The translations under genes were made by a program, and so were the position numbers. A stretch of DNA of 64,000 nucleotides from JAEUSG01 sp964590225 (lineage in GTDB: Bacteria > Fibrobacterota > OXYB2-FULL-49-7 > JAEUSG01), in the NCBI GenBank assembly GCA_964590225.1, contig CAZPWS010000011.1, positions 1 to 64,000 of the forward strand. The letters run 5' to 3'. Of this stretch, positions 45,288-54,569 are shown in pieces (the first letter of the stretch is position 1; each line of letters starts with the position of its first letter). The notes under the pieces were generated by a model. That model had not been told where the DNA came from and did no database searches. It saw nothing but the letters and a program-made list of their open reading frames with translations.

Positions 45288-46252
45288 GAAACCAACCTCT
45301 CAGTTTCGTTAAAATCAAATGGTGGCTCAACAAAAAACTCCATCTTCTTATCACTGATGGGGTGATTGAAAGAGAGATACTCTGCATGCAGCATCACCCG
45401 CGCAGCGGAATCTGCTAATTTGGCCGCTTTTGCTTTATAAAGAGGCTCAATCTGCTTCATTCTGTTTGCACGCGATTCGCCATATAAAGAATCACCGGCA
45501 ATGGGGTGACGCATATATGCCGCGTGAACTCTAATCTGATGGGTTCGACCAGTTTCTGGATACGCATAAACAACAGCTGCAAAAGGTGCTGAACGAATAA
45601 GCGCAAATTCTGTTTTTGCAATCCGTCCGTTAACATTGGCTGCGATTTTTAGCGGGTTAGAAGGGCTTCGTTTCAAGGAAATGTCAACCATAAAACCCGA
45701 CTCAACGCATCCCCACAATATTGCACGATACCTCTTTTTAATTTTTCTATCGGAAAAATAGTTAGCCATCACGGTGTGAGACTTTTCGTTCAGCGCTATA
45801 ACTAATAAACCCGAGGTCTCTTTATCAAGACGATGCACTACGCCAGGCCTATTTGATGATGTTCTTTCGGGCATCGGCAGGGAATTACCGTACCTGAATA
45901 ATAAAGCATTTACAAGAGTACCTTTTTTAATACCTGCTCCAGGATGCACTACCATACCGGAAGGCTTGTTTATAACAAGAATATCACTGTCCTCATACAC
46001 AACATTAAGATTGATGTTTTCTGCTTCTACGGCAAGCTCGTTTATAATATAAGAAGAATCAAAATCTATCTGATCGCCATGCCTTACGGAATAGCCTGGT
46101 TTTGCAATGTCACCATTTACCTTAACTTTTCCTAATTCAATAAAACGCTTGATAGCGGAACGCGATAGGTCTGGTATTTCCGGCTGTGCCTTTGTAAGCC
46201 AAATATCAAGCCGTTGATCCGCACTATCAGGCGGAACAGTCAACTTTATCAC
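45284..46252 (-). CDS. rluD: RluD-like 23S rRNA pseudouridine synthase
   Basis: Protein of 322 residues. An S4 domain (LDIWLTKAQP ... GKVKVNGDI) is followed by the RluA-family core, with PGVVHRLDKETSGLLVIA containing the catalytic Asp, and YPETGRTHQIRVHAAYMRHP. RluD normally modifies helix 69 of 23S rRNA. I use GTG 46252 as start (AAGGGG 8 bases upstream); an ATG at 46285 would add 11 residues and lengthen the overlap with lspA. The lspA-rluD adjacency is common in bacteria. Confidence 0.92.
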   Translation of the reverse strand: MIKLTVPPDSADQRLDIWLTKAQPEIPDLSRSAIKRFIELGKVKVNGDIAKPGYSVRHGDQIDFDSSYIINELAVEAENINLNVVYEDSDILVINKPSGMVVHPGAGIKKGTLVNALLFRYGNSLPMPERTSSNRPGVVHRLDKETSGLLVIALNEKSHTVMANYFSDRKIKKRYRAILWGCVESGFMVDISLKRSPSNPLKIAANVNGRIAKTEFALIRSAPFAAVVYAYPETGRTHQIRVHAAYMRHPIAGDSLYGESRANRMKQIEPLYKAKAAKLADSAARVMLHAEYLSFNHPISDKKMEFFVEPPFDFNETERLVS

Positions 46253-46772
46253 AACGGCTTCCCCTTTTTTGGAAAAAAGAGACAATTACGAGAGTAAACA
46301 CACCAACCGTTACACATGAATCGGCAAAATTAAAGATAAAAAACCGCTCCATAATAATATCGGGGAGGTTGACATCTATAAAATCAACAACTTTTCCATG
46401 CATAAATCTGTCGTACATATTTCCCAACCCACCACCAAGAATCAGGATAAAACAGGCCATTCCTAGTTTGCCATTATTTCTATCAAAATAATAGAGATAT
46501 AGTATCATTAATACCGCCAAAACAGAGAAAATCGTATAAAACAGCTTTGAGCCAATAAATGGCAGTACGGCACCAGGATTAAGACCGAAAGCACCATTGT
46601 AATTATACACAAAAGTAAAACGGACTGCATCACCTATTACCTCAATCGACTCGTGCAGCGACATACGCGTAACAACAAGCTTTTTAGTGTACTGGTCAAT
46701 AGCAAAAATTGTCGCAACACATACTAACAATAGAATTGTTTTTATAATATTTTTACGAACTTTAGGGTTCAT
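46227..46772 (-). CDS. lspA: Lipoprotein signal peptidase (signal peptidase II)
   Basis: Inner-membrane aspartyl peptidase of 181 residues with four membrane segments, which removes signal peptides from prolipoproteins. The catalytic Asp residues are in GNMYDRFMHGKVVDFID and FNFADSCVTVG. VYNYNGAFGLNPG is the conserved Asn-rich loop. This fits the several lipoprotein precursors in the window. The 3' end overlaps rluD by 26 bases and the 5' end overlaps the TPR gene by 11 bases. Confidence 0.95.
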   Translation of the reverse strand: MNPKVRKNIIKTILLLVCVATIFAIDQYTKKLVVTRMSLHESIEVIGDAVRFTFVYNYNGAFGLNPGAVLPFIGSKLFYTIFSVLAVLMILYLYYFDRNNGKLGMACFILILGGGLGNMYDRFMHGKVVDFIDVNLPDIIMERFFIFNFADSCVTVGVFTLVIVSFFQKRGSRCDKVDCSA

Positions 46773-47784
46773 TAATTACCTTTCTTGCTCTATTAGAGGT
46801 AGATTTCAAATTATTAATTATCTCAGTAGATTTATTATCGGTACCGTATAAATGGCCGTAAAGAGCAATAATCGAATCACACCTTTCTGCGCTCATTTTA
46901 TAGTTTTTCTCATCAAACTCCAATTGCGCAAGTGTGCTATGAATCGAAAGTCGGTTATAGGCAAAATCCATTGGTATTAAATCAACCAAAGGCAGTAACT
47001 CATAAAAATACCGCTTTGCAATATCCTTTCTCCCTGCCGAGATTGCCCCCTTGGCAGCAATCCACAAAAAAGACCTGTTAGTAGGGTATTTTTCCCTAAA
47101 AACAGCAAGAAGAGAATCCGCTTCTGCCCATTTTTTTGAACTACAATAGAGGTTTAGAAGTATTTGCGCAGAAACAATTTTTGAAAATAATCCATATGAA
47201 ATTGAATGACGCATTTGATTTTCCATGCTGTGGAAGCCATCATCAACACCAGGTAACCAGCTTACTATTCTTTTCTTGGCATATCTATATACTGTGATGT
47301 AAAAGAGGGCATCAACCATTGCAGGATCCCTCTTAAGAGCTGTTTCAATATGTCCAACGCCTTTAAGCATATTCTTGGCAAAATCATAGTATTGCGCAAA
47401 TCTTACCTGATGTGCCCCTTTAGTTATAAGTAGAGAACCAAGATAAAATGGAATCCATGGTGACGCATTATGCTTTCGATAGATACCACGAATCAAGGTT
47501 TCAAGTGCGGTTGAAAGGCTATCAAATTCTCGGCCGTATATGTCGCTTTCATAATCGACCATTGCAGCTTCGTAGGTAATTATCAGACAAAAGTCTTTAA
47601 TAATTTTTTTTTCGTTACAGTCATTTTTTACGGATGAGAAGATTGCTATTGCGCTGTCGTATTCTTGCGTAGCCACAAAATCCATGCCGCGCAAAATATC
47701 CGCTTCAATATCTAAAGGGGAAAGATAATGATGAACAGAACTCGCGTTAACCGACAAGAAAAGGGCTAAAATGATAATTAACAT
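46762..47784 (-). CDS. Secreted or periplasmic TPR-like protein
   Basis: Protein of 340 residues with a short hydrophobic N-terminus (MLIIILALFLSVNASS), probably a signal peptide. The rest is helical, with TPR-like pairs such as GMDFVATQEYDSAIAIFSSV and AALKGAISAGRKDIAKRYF-type segments. The pattern is similar to unnamed envelope TPR proteins; no enzymatic motif is seen. It lies 12 bases after the M16 peptidase gene and runs into lspA, so it belongs to the same operon. The Shine-Dalgarno is weak. Confidence 0.7.
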   Translation of the reverse strand: MLIIILALFLSVNASSVHHYLSPLDIEADILRGMDFVATQEYDSAIAIFSSVKNDCNEKKIIKDFCLIITYEAAMVDYESDIYGREFDSLSTALETLIRGIYRKHNASPWIPFYLGSLLITKGAHQVRFAQYYDFAKNMLKGVGHIETALKRDPAMVDALFYITVYRYAKKRIVSWLPGVDDGFHSMENQMRHSISYGLFSKIVSAQILLNLYCSSKKWAEADSLLAVFREKYPTNRSFLWIAAKGAISAGRKDIAKRYFYELLPLVDLIPMDFAYNRLSIHSTLAQLEFDEKNYKMSAERCDSIIALYGHLYGTDNKSTEIINNLKSTSNRARKVINEP

Positions 47785-47796
47785 AACGGTTAATAA

Positions 47797-49062
47797 TTAA
47801 AACCGCGCCTTCATAACCAACTTGTCAATATTTTTTATTTTTGGCGATGCAGTACAAATGGCCATATTACTGTCCGAAAAGTAACGGTTAGCCACATCAA
47901 CAATGTCCTTTTGAGTGACCTTCTCAATTCTTTTAATAGCTACCTCAACAGGCTCCAATCTTCGCCAATAAAGTTCACTTTTTGCAATCTGCCCCATGCG
48001 ATTGCTGGTATTCTCCATTCCGAGCATTATACTACCACAAAGGTAAGTTTTTGCAAAATCAACCTCCTTCGCACCCACTCCCCTTGTTTTAATGGAGTTT
48101 AATTCCTCAAAGAGAGCATTAAGTGCTTTCCCGAGGTTTTCAGGATCGGTACCAAGGAAAAAGCCAATAATGCCGTTGTCGATATTTGCTTCCATAAAAG
48201 AATAGACAGAATAAGCAAGTCCAAGACGCTCCCGTATATTTTGAAATAGCCTGGAACTCATACCGTCACCAAGAATGGCATTTAGTACAAGAAGTGGGTA
48301 TTTATCTTTGTGCACAAAAGATGGGATTCTGAAAGCTGCAGAAAAATTAACCTGCTGAATGGGTTTAATAAAATACTTCCGTACAGGAGAAGATAACTCG
48401 GGAAGCATCCTTTTACTCTGCCCCATTTTAAGTGCGACAAGAGGTTTGGCATACAAGCATAACTTCTTGTGGTCCACATTACCAGATGCGGCAACAATAA
48501 TTCGACTCGAACGCATTAACTCACTCATGTGAAGTATATCTTGCCTGCTAAAGGCACGAACATGGTTGTCTCTGCCGGTAATGGGCCAACCAAGAGAAAT
48601 TTCCGGCCAAAGGCATTCCATTATACCATCATGAACAAACTCTTCCGGATTATCGTCACACCCTTTAATTTCCTCAAGAATTACCAATCTCTCTTTTTCA
48701 AGTTCACCAGCATCAAAAGAGGAATTGAGAAAGATATCATTGATGAGTTCACACGCAGTTCTTAGTTCCTTATCGACAAACTTTGCATGTACACAGACCT
48801 GTTCACGGCCTGTAAACGCATTAATGGACCCTCCACTTCTTTCAAGTGTACGAGCGATATCTTCGGGTGAGCTCTTTGCCGTTCCCTTGAAAATCATATG
48901 CTCATAAAAGTGCGACAATCCCATTTCCCGCTCGTTTTCATCTCTTGATCCCCTATCGATCCAGACCCCCAGGGTAATGGATGATACATGGGGCAGAAAA
49001 TCGGTTACCACAGTAACATTTTTTCCGATCTTCGTGCGGGAAACGGACTGTCTCATTTTCAT
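47797..49062 (-). CDS. M16-family zinc peptidase (PqqL/insulinase-like)
   Basis: Protein of 421 residues, the usual length of one-unit bacterial M16B peptidases. The inverted zinc motif is HFYEHMIFKGT (HxxEH, about 47-51), with the third ligand Glu about 75 residues later in the ELEKERLVILEEI region. The inactive-like C-terminal domain has the GLAYSVYSF block. It is encoded directly after pnp with an ATGA overlap, an arrangement common in many bacteria. No signal peptide, so probably cytoplasmic. Confidence 0.92.
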   Translation of the reverse strand: MKMRQSVSRTKIGKNVTVVTDFLPHVSSITLGVWIDRGSRDENEREMGLSHFYEHMIFKGTAKSSPEDIARTLERSGGSINAFTGREQVCVHAKFVDKELRTACELINDIFLNSSFDAGELEKERLVILEEIKGCDDNPEEFVHDGIMECLWPEISLGWPITGRDNHVRAFSRQDILHMSELMRSSRIIVAASGNVDHKKLCLYAKPLVALKMGQSKRMLPELSSPVRKYFIKPIQQVNFSAAFRIPSFVHKDKYPLLVLNAILGDGMSSRLFQNIRERLGLAYSVYSFMEANIDNGIIGFFLGTDPENLGKALNALFEELNSIKTRGVGAKEVDFAKTYLCGSIMLGMENTSNRMGQIAKSELYWRRLEPVEVAIKRIEKVTQKDIVDVANRYFSDSNMAICTASPKIKNIDKLVMKARF

Positions 49063-51137
49063 CCTGCCTGTTTTTTACTCAGGCGAATCTTTCCGCTAAT
49101 TGGGTCAATATCCAAAAGTTTTACCGAAATGGTGTCGCCGATATTTACCACATCCTCTACCTTTGCCACACGCGTGCTGGCAAGTTCGGAAATATGGACC
49201 AATCCTTCGCGGCCAGGCATAAACTCAACAAAGCAACCAAAATTTTGTATGCCTTTTACGACACCATTATAAACTTTTCCAATTTCAGGCTTCATGGTGA
49301 TCCGTTCGATCCACGCCTTTGCTTCGCTGCCTCCCCGACCACCTGTTGATGCAATTAATACCGTACCATCATCGTCGATATTTATTACCGCACCTGTTTT
49401 TTCCTGAATTTCCTTGATCACCTTACCTTGCGGACCTATTACTGCACCAATATCGGCAACAGCAATTTTTATATTTATAATACGAGGTGCAAACTTAGAG
49501 AGTTCTGTCCGCGGTACACTTATGGCTTGCTCCATCTTTCCAAGAATGTGCAATCTGCCCTCTTTTGCCTGTTGTAGAGCTCGTCTCATAAGGTCAGGAG
49601 TAATACCGTTAATCTTGATATCCATCTGGAATGCGGTAATACCTTCGCTTGTACCTGTTACCTTGAAATCCATATCGCCAAGGTGGTCTTCATCCCCGAG
49701 AATATCAGACAGTATAGCTGTCCTATCGCCTTCCTGAATGAGTCCCATTGCTATACCGGCAACGGGGGCCTTTATTGGAACACCCGCATCCATAAGAGAG
49801 AGCGAACCACCACAGACTGACGCCATTGAAGACGAACCGTTCGACTCAAGAATATCAGAAACAACACGGATAGTATATGGGAACTTATCCTTGCTCGGCA
49901 ACACAGCAGCAAGCGACCTCTCCGCAAGGTGGCCATGACCGATCTCACGGCGGCCAGTTCCTCTCATCGCCTTAACCTCGCCGGTCGAGAATGGAGGAAA
50001 ATTATAATGGAACATATAATCTTTCCAGCTTTCACCATGCAGAGCATCAATTTTTTGTTCGTCAAGCTTTGTTCCAAGAGTTGATGCGACAAGCGCCTGT
50101 GTTTCACCTCTGGTAAATACTGCTGATCCGTGCGCTCGCGGCAATACGCTTACTTCGCAAGTAATTGGACGAATCTCATTTGTAGCCCTCGAATCGATAC
50201 GGATACCTTCGTCGAGAATTCTTGCCCGCATTATATCGCTTTCGAATCCGTGAATAATCTCTATTATCGCCTTTTCCTGTTCGGGATATTCAGCAATTAA
50301 AGCAGCGACCGCATCCTTTTTTATAGTCTCAATAGCAACTCTCCGCTCCTCTTTTTTCGCTATCTTATACGCCGCTTTCAGCTTATCCACGGTTATAGCC
50401 GAAATTTTATCCTTAAGAGCTGAATCCGTTTCGACTTTTTCAAATTTGAACTTCGGCTTACCTACTTCCTTAACAATTTCATCCTGAAGTGCACAAATCT
50501 TTTTGATAGCTTCGTGTCCGGCCAAAATTCCCTCAATCATTTTTTCTTCGGAAATCTCGAAAGCGCCGCCTTCAACCATCATTATTGAGTCTCGGGAGCC
50601 AGCCACTACCATATCGGCTGAACTTTTCTCTAGTTCTTCAAATGTGGGATTGATAATAAACTTATCATCAACGAGTGCGACACGGACACCAGCAACCGGA
50701 CCGGCAAAGGGAATATCTGAGATACAAAGTGCAAGACTTGCAGCAGAGATAGCAAGCATATCGGCGTCGTTCTCTTGATCCTGCGAAATTATAGTCGCTA
50801 TTACCTGTGTATCGTTCATAAATCCTTCAGGGAATAGCGGACGGATTGGTCGATCGACACAACGAGCAGCTAAAATCTCTTTCTCTGATGGTTTTGATTC
50901 CCGCTTAAAGAAACCACCGGGGATTTTTCCTGCGGCATAAGCCCGTTCCCTGTATTCAACCTGCAATGGGAAAAAATCCTGCCCATCTTTTACTTCTTTA
51001 GATACACAAGCCGTTACGAGCACCATGGTCTCTCCCATTCTCGCAACCGCCGCGCCATTAGCCTGTTTTGCCCATTTGCCTGTTTCAAGTGAAAATGGAT
51101 GCCCATTAAGCTCCATCTCTTTTCGTATTAATTGCAT
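49059..51137 (-). CDS. pnp: Polynucleotide phosphorylase
   Basis: 3'-to-5' phosphorolytic exoribonuclease of 692 residues. Two RNase PH-like domains (about 10-225 and 310-540) surround a helical domain. The second contains FPPFSTGEVKAMRGTGRREI and the GDEDHLGDMDFKVTGT metal site. A KH domain (VIGPQGKVIKEIQEKTGA) and an S1 domain (GVVKGIQNFGCFVEFMPGRE) follow. It lies 21 bases downstream of rpsO, the classic rpsO-pnp order. The C-terminus is short after S1. Confidence 0.97.
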   Translation of the reverse strand: MQLIRKEMELNGHPFSLETGKWAKQANGAAVARMGETMVLVTACVSKEVKDGQDFFPLQVEYRERAYAAGKIPGGFFKRESKPSEKEILAARCVDRPIRPLFPEGFMNDTQVIATIISQDQENDADMLAISAASLALCISDIPFAGPVAGVRVALVDDKFIINPTFEELEKSSADMVVAGSRDSIMMVEGGAFEISEEKMIEGILAGHEAIKKICALQDEIVKEVGKPKFKFEKVETDSALKDKISAITVDKLKAAYKIAKKEERRVAIETIKKDAVAALIAEYPEQEKAIIEIIHGFESDIMRARILDEGIRIDSRATNEIRPITCEVSVLPRAHGSAVFTRGETQALVASTLGTKLDEQKIDALHGESWKDYMFHYNFPPFSTGEVKAMRGTGRREIGHGHLAERSLAAVLPSKDKFPYTIRVVSDILESNGSSSMASVCGGSLSLMDAGVPIKAPVAGIAMGLIQEGDRTAILSDILGDEDHLGDMDFKVTGTSEGITAFQMDIKINGITPDLMRRALQQAKEGRLHILGKMEQAISVPRTELSKFAPRIINIKIAVADIGAVIGPQGKVIKEIQEKTGAVINIDDDGTVLIASTGGRGGSEAKAWIERITMKPEIGKVYNGVVKGIQNFGCFVEFMPGREGLVHISELASTRVAKVEDVVNIGDTISVKLLDIDPISGKIRLSKKQAG

Positions 51138-51158
51138 TTTTACTCCGATTTAAATTTT

Positions 51159-51428
51159 TTAGCGGCGAATATTAAGTTCCTTAATAACAGCACGATATCT
51201 TTCAACATCCTTTTTGTGCAGATATTGGAGGAGAGAACGACGCTTATTGACCATCATTATGAGACCTCTCCGCGAATGGTTATCCTGAGCATGTTCCTTT
51301 AAGTGCTCAGACAAGTGGTTTATTTTCTCAGTAAGTATAGCAACCTGTACCTCTGTTTTACCAGTATTGTTCTCGTTTCCACCGAACTTAACAGTAAGTT
51401 CCTTTTTTTTCTCAACAGTAACTTTCAA
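51159..51428 (-). CDS. rpsO: Ribosomal protein S15
   Basis: Small-subunit protein of 89 residues, exactly the usual size. GKTEVQVAILTEKINHLSEH, then DNHSRRGLIMMVNKRRSLL and KKDVERYRAVI are the 16S rRNA-binding signatures. Start is TTG 51428, with an excellent AAGGAGGAG site 6 bases upstream. The first codons overlap the end of ribF by 17 bases. Confidence 0.97.
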   Translation of the reverse strand: MKVTVEKKKELTVKFGGNENNTGKTEVQVAILTEKINHLSEHLKEHAQDNHSRRGLIMMVNKRRSLLQYLHKKDVERYRAVIKELNIRR

Positions 51429-52377
51429 GCGACTCCTCCTTTTGATTTTTTTTATTTATCATTACAGCAATATCATCTGTTATTTTCTTTTCAAGTTCTT
51501 TGATGTTCCTAAAAACCTGCTGTTGCCGTATAAACCCTTCAACAAACAAATCTACCTTTCTGCCATAAAGGTCCCCCGAATATCCGGGTATATGCACCTC
51601 AAGTGCCCTTTCGACTGCAACACCAAATGAAGGGCGGCTTCCAAGCGAAACAACCGCATTCCACTTTTTCTTATCTATACAGATTACCCCGTAATAGACT
51701 CCATCGGGCATGAGGAGCTTCTCTCTTTCGACCGCCACATTGGCAGTCGGGAAGCCCAATTGGCGACCCCGTCCGTAACCTCTCACAACCGGCCCCCTTA
51801 TAAAGTAGGGACGACCAAGAAGCGATGACGCAGCCTCCATCCTGCCCAAGGCTACAAGCTCCCGTATTACGGTACTGCTTATTGTGTAACCCTGGAACCC
51901 CAAAGAGCGAGCCCGATGGACCCGCACCCGATACTTTTCGCACGCCTTACGAACAAGATCATAACCACCCTGTCGCTTGGCACCAAAACGGTGATCGTAA
52001 CCAAGAACGATCTCCTTCGGGGCAAGATACTTAAAGATAATATTTTCAAGGAATGATATTGCATCCATTTTTTTCATTCTGCCACCAAATGGAGCCAACA
52101 CAAGAGCATCAATACCACTTTTTTCTATAAGAAAGGCTTTTTCATGACTTGGGGACAAAACCTTAAGCATTCCTTCAGATGTACAGCTTGGCGCAAGAAC
52201 AGATTGTGTATGAGGCTCAAATGAAAGTACAACAGAGGGGCCATTAACAGCTTTGGCTCTTTCGATAACCTTTTTAAATACGAAAAGATGGCCACGATGA
52301 CATCCATCAAAGTTACCGACGGTAACCACACCACCACGATACTGAGTGCAATTAGCGAATCTCCTAATGACTCTCAT
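51412..52377 (-). CDS. ribF: Bifunctional riboflavin kinase/FAD synthetase
   Basis: Protein of 321 residues making FMN and FAD from riboflavin. The N-terminal nucleotidyltransferase part has TVGNFDGCHRGH (GxFDGxHxGH) and the ISSTVIRELVALG motif. The C-terminal flavokinase has GRGRQLGFPTANV and VDLFVEGFIRQQQVF. Its start overlaps the truB stop (ATGA). The truB-ribF-rpsO order is common. Confidence 0.95.
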   Translation of the reverse strand: MRVIRRFANCTQYRGGVVTVGNFDGCHRGHLFVFKKVIERAKAVNGPSVVLSFEPHTQSVLAPSCTSEGMLKVLSPSHEKAFLIEKSGIDALVLAPFGGRMKKMDAISFLENIIFKYLAPKEIVLGYDHRFGAKRQGGYDLVRKACEKYRVRVHRARSLGFQGYTISSTVIRELVALGRMEAASSLLGRPYFIRGPVVRGYGRGRQLGFPTANVAVEREKLLMPDGVYYGVICIDKKKWNAVVSLGSRPSFGVAVERALEVHIPGYSGDLYGRKVDLFVEGFIRQQQVFRNIKELEKKITDDIAVMINKKNQKEESLESYC

Positions 52378-53276
52378 ACAAGCATCCTGTCGGGTTGAAG
52401 TACAATACCTTTACCTATATCTTTTGCTATTGCAATGCAAATAGGCTTGTTTTCGGCACTCTTAACCAATATGAAGCGACTAATGGTATTCTTAGCAAAT
52501 TCGCAATCTGTGCAATGAATGTACGCACCTCTCCTTATGCGTGCCTCTTCCTCGTTATTCACGCAATACGACCTGAAAAAACTGAGCGCAACAGAAATTG
52601 GAATAACCGCCCGACAAACAGCTTCACTATCGACACGATCTGTAATCTGTATTGCTTTTTCGATGTTATACTCACCAATTGACTCCCTTATTAACTTTGT
52701 TAGATGGGCTCCACATCCAAGTTTATCACCAATGTCTCTCACAATAGATCTTATGTATGTGCCCTTCGAACACTTTATCCGGAAAGAGGCAACGCCACTG
52801 TTCCGATTGTATCCACAGAACTCAATATTGTAAACAATAATCCGTCGTTCTGGAATATCAACCACACTTCCACTCCGTGCTACACTATATGCTCTGCGCC
52901 CATTTAACTTCACAGCAGAAAACTGCGGTGGTCTCTGAAGCTGTTCTCCTATAAAACAATTTAGCAACTGGATAATTTGCGCCTCTGAAACATCTTTAAA
53001 GCTACCATTAAATATAACCGTACCCTCTTTGTCGTCTGTGTCGGTTTTTTTGCCAAGCTGGAATTCAACATAATAAGTTTTATCCATCCCTTCAAAAAAA
53101 CGAAGAACCCTTGTTCCTGTACCAACGCCAACCACAAGTACGCCGCTTGCCATTGGATCAAGCGTTCCGGCATGACCAGCCTTACTAATACCGTATGTGC
53201 GGGCAAATTTTCTGACAAGAAAAGCCGAAGATATTCCCTCTTGCTTATCAATTATTATCAGTCCGTTCATTTCCAT
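52374..53276 (-). CDS. truB: tRNA pseudouridine-55 synthase
   Basis: Protein of 300 residues that forms the T-loop pseudouridine of tRNA. GLIIIDKQEGISS opens the fold and GHAGTLDPMASGVLVVGVG carries the catalytic Asp. RPPQFSAVKLNGRRAYSVAR is also diagnostic, as is KCSKGTYIRSIVRDIG. The C-terminal 60 residues resemble a PUA-like extension. It is 3 bases after the nrnA stop, within the nusA-infB cluster. Confidence 0.96.
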   Translation of the reverse strand: MEMNGLIIIDKQEGISSAFLVRKFARTYGISKAGHAGTLDPMASGVLVVGVGTGTRVLRFFEGMDKTYYVEFQLGKKTDTDDKEGTVIFNGSFKDVSEAQIIQLLNCFIGEQLQRPPQFSAVKLNGRRAYSVARSGSVVDIPERRIIVYNIEFCGYNRNSGVASFRIKCSKGTYIRSIVRDIGDKLGCGAHLTKLIRESIGEYNIEKAIQITDRVDSEAVCRAVIPISVALSFFRSYCVNNEEEARIRRGAYIHCTDCEFAKNTISRFILVKSAENKPICIAIAKDIGKGIVLQPDRMLV

Positions 53277-53279
53277 CTG

Positions 53280-54233
53280 TTAATTGAAGATGCCTGCTGC
53301 CACTGAGAGGACCATTTCTCTGGCCTTATTAATGTCGGCCACAATTGTACAACCGGAAGCGGCTTCATGACCGCCGCCATCAAAACGAGAAGCCATATTC
53401 CTCACATTTACACCGCCGTAAGAACGAAAACAGACCTTTGTTTTTTCTTTTTGCTCAATAAGAAGAATACCAACCTCAACACCTTTAATAGAAAGTGTAT
53501 AATTGGAGAGTCCTTCAAGGTCCGACTCCCTCGCGCCCGATTCAACCATATCCGACAAGCTTATTTGCATTACACAAAGTGCCCCACCAAAGTAAATTTG
53601 CATACTGCTATACATCTTTGCTTCAATTAGAATTCGAGACATTTCTTTATCGAGAAAAATCCTACGATATAACTCATGAGGCTGCGCGCCATATTCAATT
53701 AGTTTTGCGGCAATAGATAATGTATTGGCAGTCGTATTAGAGAAACGAAATCCTCCCGTATCCACAAGCAGACCGGAATAAAGTGCAGACGCAGAAATTG
53801 CATCCGGCACGACACCAAGCTCCGTAAATAATTCATAAATCATTTCAACAGTAGCCGCAGAATTACCGTTTATCCAGTTAACATCACCATAGGCCGGATT
53901 ATCACCGTGATGATCGATAACTACAAGCTTTCTGCCCGCCCGTAATTTTACAGTACCAGTCCTCTCGTATCGAGATGTATCGAGAACAATCCAGGTATCC
54001 GCGACCTCTGCCTCCGGCGAGACAGCTGTCTGAATATGAACTGTTTCTTCGATAAACGAATGCGGTTTGGACAATCTGCCTTCGTTAATTATAAAACTCT
54101 TTTTACCCAACGCCAATAAGAGCCGTTGAAGTGCAACACACGAACCAACGCCATCGGCATCAGGGTTAATATGAGTTGTAAGTATGAAGGTTTTACCTTC
54201 ATGAATACTATTCAGAACTTGTTGAGGAATCAT
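53280..54233 (-). CDS. nrnA: DHH-DHHA1 phosphoesterase (NrnA-like)
   Basis: Protein of 317 residues. The DHH domain has HINPDADGVGSCVAL and VVIDHHGDNP, and the DHHA1 domain ends with FDGGGHEAASG. NrnA-type enzymes degrade short oligoribonucleotides and 3'-phosphoadenosine-5'-phosphate; the place between rbfA and truB is typical. ATG 54233 is preferred to an in-frame TTG at 54242, though neither has a clear Shine-Dalgarno. The start lies inside the end of rbfA. Confidence 0.92.
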   Translation of the reverse strand: MIPQQVLNSIHEGKTFILTTHINPDADGVGSCVALQRLLLALGKKSFIINEGRLSKPHSFIEETVHIQTAVSPEAEVADTWIVLDTSRYERTGTVKLRAGRKLVVIDHHGDNPAYGDVNWINGNSAATVEMIYELFTELGVVPDAISASALYSGLLVDTGGFRFSNTTANTLSIAAKLIEYGAQPHELYRRIFLDKEMSRILIEAKMYSSMQIYFGGALCVMQISLSDMVESGARESDLEGLSNYTLSIKGVEVGILLIEQKEKTKVCFRSYGGVNVRNMASRFDGGGHEAASGCTIVADINKAREMVLSVAAGIFN

Positions 54234-54567
54234 TTTTGCCAAGATTATTCAAAATGGAAAGGACTCTATCTCCACTCTCAAGGCCATCGTCATAAATAAA
54301 ACGAAGTTCGGGCATATTTTTTATTCTTATTATGGCAGCCGTCTCCCTCCTTATATAGGAGGCCGACGCTTCAAGACCCGATAAAAGTGACTTTCGTCCG
54401 TTAGACGAAAATGAACTTACAAAAATAGTAGCATTGCGTAAATCAGGGCTAACACTAACAGAGGTAACTGTAACCGAAACAATTCGGGGATCTTTAACTT
54501 TCCTCTGTAAAACTTCCGTAACCGCTCTCAATAAAGCATCTTCAACTCTTTTTGGTCTAACTCCCAC
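54208..54567 (-). CDS. rbfA: Ribosome-binding factor A
   Basis: Protein of 119 residues needed for late 30S maturation. VEDALLRAVTEVLQRKVKDP and then RIVSVTVTSVSVSPDLRNAT follow the KH-like fold of RbfA, and MPELRFIYDDG is the family C-terminal motif. The start is GTG at 54567, 2 bases after the infB stop. The gene overlaps the nrnA start. Confidence 0.93.
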   Translation of the reverse strand: MGVRPKRVEDALLRAVTEVLQRKVKDPRIVSVTVTSVSVSPDLRNATIFVSSFSSNGRKSLLSGLEASASYIRRETAAIIRIKNMPELRFIYDDGLESGDRVLSILNNLGKNDSSTSSE

Positions 54568-54569
54568 CT